Source of the DNA: Deinandra increscens subsp. villosa
Lineage: Eukaryota > Streptophyta > Magnoliopsida > Asterales > Asteraceae
Assembly: GCA_039602395.1 (NCBI GenBank)
Contig: JBCNJP010000007.1
Coordinates: 121,182,957-121,246,956, forward strand
Direction: 5' to 3'
DNA length: 64,000 bases
A program made the position numbers and the translations under genes. The notes beneath the pieces are model-generated. The model ran no database searches. It had not been told where the DNA came from and saw only the letters and a program-made list of their open reading frames with translations. Position 1 is the stretch's first letter. The number at the start of each line of letters is the position of its first letter. Positions 11,476 through 21,098 of the stretch are shown piece by piece.

Positions 11476-13727
11476 TCACTCGTCTACCAACATGTTGATT
11501 GCACTAATAGGAACTCCTCGGACATTCTTGACACCTGAAATCGAAGCTTGGTGAGCTGGATTAATGTTAGTATCACTAGGTAACTTACCTGGCTCTCTTC
11601 TTGAATTTTCAGCAGCTAACTGCCCCAACTGTTTCTGAAATGCTCCCATTGTCTTGTCTTGGAGCTCAAACCTCCGATCAAACCCCTGAACTTTGTCGGT
11701 CAACTGTCTGTGGCTGGCGGATAACTGTCTTTGCTCATCGACTATCTGCTTTTGACCATCTGCGAGTGAGTTCATTTTCTCCATCAAGGCGGCAAATTGC
11801 GCTTGCATCCCATCTTCCGGATGTCGGTTGAGCTTGTTGGTAGCTTCCTTGGGGAGGATTTCCACCTTGAGTGTAGGTGTTCCGTTGATAGCCCCCTTGG
11901 TTGTAACCGGATGCTCGGCCTTGATATTGTGTTGAAGCTCCACCCTGCACATTAGAACTTTGAAAGTTAGGATTCAACTGATTATTAGCATTACTGTACC
12001 TGAAATTTGGATGGTTGCGAAGGTTAGGATGGTAGGTGTTGGAGTTCATGGCTCCTTGCACATAGTTGACATCTTCACTTTGTTGAACCATGGTGGAACA
12101 TGCATCCACCGAGTGGCCTAATTCGCCACAACCCGTGCACACAGGAAATTGTGCACTTGCCTTCACCTCTTCTGGTGCTCCTCCCAACTTCATTTGTGCT
12201 ACCTGTTTCTCCAACAGGAGCGTCTGCTGACGAAGCTTCTCGATGCGTTCCTCTGCCTCATAATCAACTGATTTGACCGCTGCGGATCGCGATCTTCTTC
12301 CGTTTTGAGCAAGCCTCTTGGATGTGGCGCTCAATCTTTCCATATGCCCCCAATCAACCTCTTCCGTGTTAGTTAAGAATGTACCATTGCTGATGGAGTT
12401 CAAATCTCGGATGTCTTCTGGAAAAAGGCCATCCGCAAAGGTTTTGATGAGGTCCCATGTGTCAATCCCATGATGTGGACATTTTCGCAACAAATCCTTG
12501 AAACGGTTGAAAGCTTCATGGAATGGTTCACCGGAATGTTGCTGGAAGGATCGGATCTCCTCTTTAACCTCGCTCGTCTTGCTCATGGGGTAGTATTCTT
12601 CAAGGAACACTTCTTGCATTTGAGCCCAAGTGAAGATACTACCAGCGGGTAAACTCTCGAACCATCTTCGTGCCCGATCCTTAAGGGTGTATGGGAAAAG
12701 CATCAACTTTACGTCTTCCGATGTAAACCCCGTTGCACCAATAGGGATGCAAGTTGACTCGAATGTGTGTATATGATGGTAGGGCTCTTCGGTTCTCTTC
12801 CCGTAAAATTCTGGTAGATGACTCAAGTATTGAGGTCGAACCTCAAAAGCTCGTCTGTTTGTTCCCATGGGGGTTACTACCGCGGATGAACTTGGAACAA
12901 CTACTGGTTTGAAATGAGCAGCTACCCCTTGAACCGGTGGGTTCACAACAAGTCTTGGGACTCCACCTTCCACTTGAATGCGAGCTCCCCCATTGTGTTG
13001 ATTGAATTGTGGCACTCCTCTTGGGGGAGGAGCGCGTGGCACTCGTGGTGCAACATTTGGTTGTGGAGCTCCTGCCCAATTTCTTGGAGCTTCAACATAT
13101 GGCTCCGCTCCATACCCATCATCTGTCTTCATCTTCATTTGGGTCATACCAGTCTTGCCCCCACTGCTCCTCTTGTCTTTGCCAATCCTGTTCCTCATAC
13201 ACTGGGTTTTGTCGGAATTGGGGTTGGTTAGCTTGTCGGAATGGTTGTGGTGGGGGTTGTTGTTGTGGGGCCTGGCGGAATATGGGTTGTCGTGGTGCCT
13301 CGCGGAAGATGGGTTGTTCTGGATACCTAACCCGGTAGTGATAACCTTCCTCAGCATGGTGTGAGGATTTCGGAGACAAGGATGGAAGAGAGTCGTGCCC
13401 ATGTACCCGAAATGGTGGGATTTGTTCTGGAGGGATGTTTGGGTCTTGAGCTTGTGGCATGGCGGGGTTTACTGGCTCATTCTGGGCTTGGTTTTGTGGT
13501 TGGTGGTGGTCTTGATTGAGATTCTCATTTGGGTTTGGGTTTTGGTTGGGATTTGGGTTTTGATTTTGGTTTTGATTTTGGTTTTGTGGTTGGTTGGGAT
13601 TTGGATTCTGGCCCTCCATTTCTCTTCTGTTTCTTTGTTCTGCTCGGTTCTGCCGAGCTGTCCTCTCAATCTCTGGATTGTATATCAACGGAGAGGTCTT
13701 GCGGGAATGCCGCGTATGCATGCACAA
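11476..13727 (-). pseudogene. Gypsy Gag with frameshifts
   Basis: Three overlapping frames (13727-13119, 13402-11735, 11952-11476) make one Gag region, with shifts near 13125 and 11825. The N-terminus is a low-complexity NPNPNQ/QNQ run. The capsid-like retrotransposon gag domain shows RRWFESLPAGSIFTWAQM, FLEEYYPMSK, FHEAFNRFKDLLRKCPHHG and FADGL. A zinc knuckle CTGCGELGHSVDAC follows (CX2CX4HX4C). The C-terminal frame is a coiled-coil-like Gln-rich region (MEKMNSLADGQKQIVDEQRQ). In the family Gag packages the element RNA. As sequenced it is broken. Confidence 0.88.
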
Positions 13728-13872
13728 TCACCTAAAACCTGCAAAATTGGTCACAAAAGAGCAAACCAATTACGTAGCACTGTTCCAGGGGGTGTAAATA
13801 ATGCAATAGAACAAGAAAAATCGAAACTTGGATGGTCAAAAAATGAAAAACTTTCTGTGAAAAACAGCCCAA

Positions 13873-13913
13873 GGCGTACCGCCCAGGAATGAAGATTTCC
13901 AGGCGTACCGCCC
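13873..13913. repeat. Paired ggcgtaccgccc motif in the gypsy leader
   Basis: Two copies start at 13873 and 13902, 29 bp apart, between the PBS and the gag start of the minus-strand element. Similar pairs occur in both LTRs and in the 3' interior. Confidence 0.85.
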
Positions 13914-14079
13914 AGAAATTGAATTTCGGAAAAAAAAATTAAATTTTTTTTTTTTTTTTAGTTGCAGAAAGTAATTAATTGGATAAAAACACTATTTTTG
14001 GGTTTTTTTGAATTTTTTGAAAAATGAAACAAAAATTGCAAATTAAACAAAAATCAACAAATCAAAAAGCGCACTAATT

Positions 14080-14096
14080 CCCCGGCAACGGCGCCA
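14080..14096 (-). other. Gypsy element primer-binding site (tRNA-Asp type)
   Basis: On the minus strand TGGCGCCGTTGCCGGGG lies 3 bases after the 5' LTR. It is complementary to the 3' end of plant tRNA-Asp and is the usual PBS of Athila-type elements. Confidence 0.9.
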
Positions 14097-14099
14097 ATT

Positions 14100-15459
14100 T
14101 GATAACGGTTTGTCAGGCCGTTTCAAATAATCAACTAAACTTAAACCTATAGATAGTGGTAAGTTAGGGTTATCGAATCCAGGGGAGTATAGTGGTTACT
14201 AGTGATTTAGAATTTAACTACCTAACTAAATTAACTACCTAAACCTAGATTACTGTCACTAACCTAGATTGACCTAAACTAAACTAAACTAATTTAATCT
14301 AAGGAATTACACTAAATTGCCTCTTGGCTGTTTTGATTGATTGGGTGAATTAACTAATAAAGTAACTAACTTTAACCTAGAAAATTGATTGAATTCAAAT
14401 GAGACAAATCTAACCACTTCTGGATCCTGGTTGGCTACCGATCTAGAAAAACCTAATTACTTAACCGTGACACATAGACATGCCCCCCAATTGCTTCCTT
14501 GACCTAATAACCTAGTTTCCTAATGGGCTGATTAGTCCTGCCGCAAGAAAGTGCTAGATCAATAAACAGTGGACCACTAAAACCCTAGATTACTAGTTAA
14601 ATTTAACAATTCCGCATGCAGGTATTCAACGGTAGCAAGTATTCCGGAATAACTAGTTAAGCAATAGATTAATCATAGAACGAATCCACCAACCAATCAC
14701 CAAAAGCGGTTAGTGGTGATTAGCCGGACATGGCTAATGAAACAAGCATAAACATAATAAAAGATTGCATTAAACTAACGTACCGAATGATTCAAGAATC
14801 TTCAAAATCTCTAAACAAGGTGAAAAATTCGTAATCCTCACCCCAAAAACGGCTGGGGGTGATTAGGGTTCGAACTAATGCCTAAGCACCCTTTAAATAG
14901 GTTTAGAAAATAAAAATAATAAAAATCTGCCGACTTCAATCCGGGGCGTACCGCCCGGATTTTCTCCAACTCCTGCGTACCGCCCGAGTTTCTGACTTGC
15001 GAATTCATTCTTTCAACTTGCTAACTCCAATATGTGTTCACACTAGGCCATATATAATTAATTGAGTGCACGTTGACCTCACGTGATGAACCTCCATATA
15101 ATACTCCTTTTTAATTCCATGATCTGCTTTCTCCATATGTACTTTTCTTCTTCACAATTGAAAGTCACGAGAAAAGTGTCATCAACCTACAAATAACATT
15201 TATCACTCTTTTTCTTTTACCTTAAAATAAAATCAATTTTTATTTCTAAGAAATGAACTAATATTTAGAAACAATAATTATATAGTCTAACTTGTCAACA
15301 AGTTCAAATTCAAACTCAACTTAATCATATTATTTAAGCTCATTTTTATCATGACACATTAATCTCAACAACCGACTAAAATAATATCTTTTAGACTCAA
15401 CTCGGTGTGTTTAAGGGGTGATTAATAATAATAAAACTATACTTTTTAACCGCTCATCA
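14100..15459 (-). repeat. Gypsy element 5' LTR
   Basis: A 1360-bp LTR, partner of 7206-8579. Between about 15065 and 15370 it lacks many isolated single bases relative to its partner (for example 'gcatttcatcc' is 'gctttctcc'). It carries motif copies at 14944 and 14974. Confidence 0.92.
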
Positions 15460-15464
15460 CAACA

Positions 15465-16000
15465 CGCCAATGCTCCCAGAAATATTTAAGTACAGTTTCT
15501 CAAAGTGTATTTAAATGGTACAGTCATTTACTATCCCTTTGTTACCGATACCGTGTTAAATATGGATACGGATCAAAGTCATTCCATACTTTCACGATTC
15601 TGTTTCTCATTCTCACAACTAACTTAAGATTACCAAATTGCAAATCGAGACACCTCTAGATTTCATTTGGGCACGGCCATGCAAACATCTTAATTAGTCC
15701 AATGAGGGGCCCAGTGGTATCTGTTTCAGCACAAAGCTGAAGGAACAAATCCTCTTGACTACACGCGTCAAGTCACATACTTCACTACACTTACTGAAAA
15801 TAGCCCTTTTGCTACTACCTTATTCAGGATAGTTAGACCTATATCAAGTAAGTGCAATCCATACATGCATGACCTGCTTGTATCTCAAGTCTAAGGATAA
15901 ATAAAGCAACCATTTACGAATTTCACTCAATGACGCCGATCCATAAAGTGACAATTCGTTAGTGGGTCTGTCCAGTATGCATCCAATGAATACCATGTGA
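15465..16000 (-). other. Copia 3' non-coding interior, part 1
   Basis: This lies between the gypsy insertion and the solo LTR. It contains no frame with known motifs; a 72-aa frame entering from 15844 is not supported. It belongs to the region between the copia RNase H stop and the PPT and continues at 19246-19482. Confidence 0.7.
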
Positions 16001-19000
16001 GTTTGTGTGACGCCCGGCCCCTTGCGGGCTGGCGCCACGTCGTCGGATTTACTCATCAACACGTGATTTAATCAGAGATCACAAAAACTGGGGAAAAATT
16101 TAAAACTTTTATTTATATACTCTGATGATTCTTACACAGCGGAAGCATAAACGTAACATACGATATATTAAACATAAGGTAAACTAAACGTAAGATAAGA
16201 TATTCCAGCAACCAGCGTCTTCACCGTCTCCTCCTAGAGCGTGACCAAAGCTTGACCCATAGGTGCGTCAGAACCTAGCATACATACTTTTAAAAAGTCA
16301 GCTTACGCTGGTGAGTTCTACCGTTTAGTTCAAGGACCGTTTTAGGTGTTTACCTGATTTTTCACAACACACATTTATAAATCACATATAAATTCTAGCA
16401 CGTATTTATTATGATAATATATCTTATTATCTTAACCATGACCCTAGGCTAAACTTCTAGGTCACTATATTTATCTGACTCTTTTATTATGAGCAGACCT
16501 GCCACTGCATTCTCTAGGGCACCCCCATTGGAGAAGCAGCGCCGTCCGTACACGGTACTCTAGGGCACCTCCATTGGAGCAGCAGCGACTCCTCATTCTT
16601 ACCAGTAACCCTAGGCTTATCATCTGGGTTACCGACTCTTCCTATGAGAAAACCTGACACTACATTCTCTAGGGCACCCCCATTGGAGAAGCAGCGCCGT
16701 CCGTACACGGTACTCTAGGGCACCCCCATTGGAGCAACAGCGATTCCTCAACTTTATCCACCAACTTTATACTTAACTATATTAGGTCATTTTCTCGTCT
16801 TAATGACTTAATTTCCGATCACGTATACTACCCACCCCTAGTTAAATAACCAGATGCTTTAGGTTTGTTATTAAACAGTGATAATGCATTCATATACTGC
16901 AACAAATGGACATCCCCCAATTTACCGTTAGTGTATGTATACAGGATGTACCAGCGGCGTATCCTCCACACTTTCAATATACCGGGTAACTTATACTACT
17001 ATGTATATATATAGGATGTACCAGCGGCGTATCCACCACATATTAATATAAGCAAATGCATCACTTGTTCTCATATAATCATACATATTCACTAAATGTT
17101 TACTAACAATTCCCTAGTCACTTGGCTACTTAATTTCAAAGCAAGTATATACACATCACATTATAATCAACATAATTGCATAACACGTATAAGCAATTTA
17201 ATAACAATTTCATCATATAACACGTATATATCAAGTCACAATTATCTTGAATATATGTTCACAAGTATTGTATGTATACTAGCCCGAAAACATTTAAAAT
17301 ATTTAAAACATTTAAAAGTGGGCTCATAGAACTCACCTGATATCTTTAATCAGTTATTCAGACAGAACCTCCGTTATGGTCCACAATTAACCTAATCGCG
17401 TATCGGATTGCATTAATGCAAAGTTATTATAAATAATACCTACGTTTATTTATATCTTATTATCCTAATAATACTTTATTAGGGTTTATCTCTTTTAAGG
17501 TCAAAATGACCAAAATGCCCTTATAGGCATAATAACCTTTTTATTGATAATATGAAGACGCGCATTCCTATAAGTAGACACTCACTCCGGGATCGCCCAG
17601 TGTTGGGGTGCCATTGCCCAGATGGGATGGCGACACCCCCGCTATTGCCAGAAACCCCAGTGTACAGGTGCCTACCCTTCCGGTCCGCGCGAACTTCTAA
17701 TATCCGATTAACTCGGTATCTTTAATACTTTATTATTTATCCATTTTAAACCCATATATGCTTATTATATATATAAACATATTACCAAACCAAAAATCGA
17801 GTCCCCATACCCTACGGATTATTTTATATTAAATAATCATATTTAGAAACCCTAATTTCATGAATTTCTCGTTTTATTATCAAAACTCATTTTTAATTCA
17901 AACCAACTTAGGGTATTATCCATTATAACATTTTATAATACCCTTTAAAAGCTCAAAGCTTAATTCAAAACCGTTTACTCGATTTGGGCAGAATAACGTC
18001 TAGAAAACCCTAATTTCGACCCGTTAACAAAACCTTTACCAAACCTTTTCCAATTGTGAAATAAACTTAGGGCTTTCTTAAAACACATTAAATTAGGATT
18101 ACCTACAAAATTTCAGACCCTAATTCCCACCCGATCACCCGAATTTGATGACTTATATCCAAGAACCCTAATTTTTGCATAGTTTTAGATCTCTATTCTA
18201 GACATGATATTAACTGAAATTAACATGGGGCTATTGTAGAGCATACCTAAAAACGTAGGACTGCAGGAGATGGCCTTCTAATTCCTCACCGATTGCTTCA
18301 ATTTTGCAGAAGAACGTTCGGACGTGTTCTAGGGTTTTTAGGGAGATGATTTCGTGAATTGGTGCTCATAATCGAACGATTGGATCCAGTATTTATAGTT
18401 GTTAGGTGCGCAGGAGGGTCTGCTACGTGTTTAGGGTGATTCAGCAGCAAAAACGACACGTTAAGGGTGAGTATTTGGATCAAACGTGAGCAACAAGTCG
18501 AAAAAACGCGAGCTGTCACGAATCTGCGTCACAGGGTGGCTCGCGTATCGCGCCGTGGGGAGGAGGATCCCGGCGATACGCCTGGCATCTTTGCCAGAAT
18601 GACAGTTTTGGCCCCTGGACTTTTTATTTACATTTTCAGCCCCTGAACTCTTATCTTTCTATCATTTTATGTACTAAAACATTATGGGGCATATTTATAA
18701 GGGTTTCTAAGGCTCGGGACACTCTCGATGATATACGTATACATACGTATATATTTATTATATATATTTATATATATTTTTCATTATTTACACATTTGGC
18801 CCCTCAAACTTTCCAATACTTATTATTTCATGTTATGGATCATGTTAGGATATATTTTTACTATATTCTAAGCCTTAAAATGTTTATAATAGTTATAGAT
18901 ACGTATAATATCCATATACGTTGATAACTTTATATAAATTACATTTTTAGCCCTTCTACTTTTCCATTAACTACTAACACACGTATTCACATGTATACAT

Positions 19001-19245
19001 CTATCAATTCACACATATATCATCATGTTATTTGTACCAACACATATCCATCTTATATTTTACTTTCTTTGCCGTTTAACTTATCCGTTTATGCATTTTT
19101 CATCATTTTAGCTATAGAATACGTATTTCTAACACATGCAATCTATCTAATGCATAGTTTACCATATTTATCAATTAAACTCATGTAGTGATAATATAAA
19201 CACGTATTTATCATGTACCTGTGAAATTTGGGGTGTTACAGTTTG
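16001..19245 (-). mobile_element. Solo LTR of a long-LTR (Tekay/Del-like) Ty3/gypsy element
   Basis: The element at 16006-19240 starts tgtgacgccc and ends gggtgttaca, and is flanked by gtttg at 16001-16005 and 19241-19245. Read on the minus strand it starts TGTAACACCCC, typical of long LTRs of Tekay/Del chromoviruses. At 3235 bp with TG..CA ends, a 5-bp TSD and no coding capacity, it fits a solo LTR left by recombination between two LTRs. It lies in the copia 3' non-coding interior. A diverged inverted relative occupies about 2110-4348. Confidence 0.85.
16505..16745. repeat. Tandem repeat inside the solo LTR
   Basis: 'tctctagggcacccccattggagaagcagcgccgtccgtacacggta' followed by a shorter 'ctctagggcacc(c/t)ccattggagca(g/a)cagcga(c/t)tcctca' occurs twice, about 163 bp apart (about 16512 and 16675). 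A separate 'ggatgtaccagcggcgtatcc' duplication occurs at about 16942 and 17012. Confidence 0.85.
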
Positions 19246-19482
19246 GTGGGACCATCCAAACCAATCACTCAGATTTTGTCTTAGTTTAACTATACTCCCA
19301 TATAGTTAATCGACAATGGACAATTTAGAATACTTGACAAGTACTCAAGGATTAAACATGCAAATATAGGACACAACTTAACCATTAAATGAAGTCAAAC
19401 ATATCAAATACTTTATTTCATTATATAAACAGAAATTGCTTAATGTCCTTTATCCAAATACCGAACATCAGACATACATGAT

Positions 19483-19746
19483 TTAACCAGCCAATTTAAG
19501 TCCCATGCCCTCGGCATGCCTTTCAAGTTTCGGTCTCGATAGAGCTTTCGTGAAAGGATCAGCTAAGTTAATATCTGTGTGAACTTTGAGTAATTTGATT
19601 TCACCTAGTTCGATCTGCTCACGAACATAGTGATATCTCCTGGCATAGTGTCTGGCGCCCTTCTGAACTCCAGGTTCTTTGGCGATGACTAATGCACCCG
19701 AGTTATCGCAGTACATGTCAATAGGCAAGTTACTTGTAGGGATCAC
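19483..19746 (-). pseudogene. Copia RNase H C-terminal part
   Basis: DMYCDNSGAL, ARHYARRYHYVRE and ADPFTKALSRP are the standard end of a Ty1/copia RNase H. It is out of frame with the upstream part by one base near 19745. Stop at 19483-19485. Confidence 0.9.
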
Positions 19747-20997
19747 ATGTCAAGCCCACAAATATACTTCCTTATCCAGACAGCCTCCATTGCAGCTTCC
19801 GAAGCAGCAATGTACTCAGACTCTGTTGCAGACATAGCAACTGTGGTTTGTTTCTTGCTTTTCCAATCCACAGCGCCTCCATTCATAACGAAGACGTACC
19901 CAGACTGAGACTTCGTGTCATCTCTATCAGTCTGAAATCCAGCATCACAGTATCCGGTCACTTTGAGCTCTTGATCTGGATTTCCCCCATATACCAAAAA
20001 CAAATCTCTAGTAGCCCGTAGGTACTTGAGAATGGTCTTAACAGCAGTCCAGTGACTTTCACCTGGATTCTGTTGATAACGGCTAACGATATTCTGCGCG
20101 AACGCTATATCGGGTCTAGTGCATCTCACCGCATACATTATAGAGCCTACAGCCGAAGCATAAGGGACTCTTTGCATACGCTTCACCTCATCAGGTGTAG
20201 AAGCACCTTGTTTGACCGACAGACCAAGTCCTTCCTGCATTGGTACTATACCACGCTTGGAATTCTCCATCTTGAATCGCTTCAAGATCTTATCAATATA
20301 AGCACTTTGACTTAGTCCAATCAACCACTTAGTTCTATCTCTATAGATCTTGATTCCAAGAATAAATGCTACTTCTCCCAAGTCTTTCATAGCAAAACAC
20401 TTTCCAAGATGGGATTTTACATCTTGCAACATTGGAATGTGTTTTCCTATTATCAATATGTCATCTACATATAAGACAAGGAAAGTAACATTACTCCCAC
20501 TAGCTTTGCTGATATACACATGGCTCATCGGGATTCTGAACGAAACCAAACTTTTTGATTTCTTCATCAAACCGTTTATTCCAACTCCTCGATGCTTGCT
20601 TTAGTCCATAAATGGACCTTTGAAGCTTGCATACTTGGTTGGGATGTTTTGGATCAATGAACCCTTCAGGTTGATCCATATAGACTTCTTCATCCAAGTA
20701 ACCATTTAAGAAGGCAGTCTTAACATCCATTTGCCATATCTCAAAGTCATAGTACGCTGCTATGGCTAAGAGAATCCTAATAGCTCTAATGTCTGCTACT
20801 GGTGAAAAGGTCTCATCATAGTCAACGCCAAAACGTTGAGTATAACCTTTCGCCACGAGACGAGCTTTATAGGTGTGTACATTTCCATCCATGTCGGTCT
20901 TCTTCTTGAAGAGCCATTTACTCCCAACGATTCTTGCGTTAGGAGGAAGATCAACCAGGGTCCAAACGTGGTTATCTTGCATGGATTTCATTTCCAC
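19743..20997 (-). pseudogene. Copia RT and most of RNase H, frameshifted
   Basis: Two overlapping frames (20997-20500 and 20570-19743) hold the reverse transcriptase. NHVWTLVDLP and GSKWLFKKK start the domain, DYDETFSPVA and QMDVKTAFLNG follow, and LYVDDILIIG is the catalytic box in the second frame. RNase H begins with GYCDAGFQTDRDD and SATESEYIAASEA. One extra base near 20505 separates the frames. Confidence 0.9.
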
Positions 20998-21098
20998 ATT
21001 CGCATCTTCAAGCCATTTCTCAGATTCCGGATCTGATAATGCAGCTTTGAAGTTCGGAGGCTCATTGAGATCTCCAGATACGTTATCCTCGGATTCGA

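Larger units (their letters stand above)
7201..15464 (-). mobile_element. Athila-like Ty3/gypsy element with gag-protease only
   Basis: Minus-strand LTR element with LTRs at 7206-8579 and 14100-15459 and TSD caaca at 7201-7205 and 15460-15464, inserted in the 3' non-coding part of the copia element. The PBS is of tRNA-Asp type and the PPT is clear. The 5.5-kb interior encodes Gag and an aspartic protease and then about 2 kb without RT, RNase H or integrase frames. It therefore looks like a non-autonomous derivative of the TR-GAG kind. Lineage (Athila) is inferred from the Gag and protease motifs, PBS and PPT. Confidence 0.9.

Noticed and set aside
12843..13892. Plus-strand frames opposite the gypsy Gag
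   Set aside because: They mirror the Gln/Asn/Pro-rich Gag repeat on the minus strand; the minus frame carries the zinc knuckle and gag domain.
8040..14985. CRISPR-like array from the repeated ggcgtaccgccc motif
   Set aside because: Plant nuclear retrotransposon context; copies occur as pairs kilobases apart, not as a regular repeat-spacer array.
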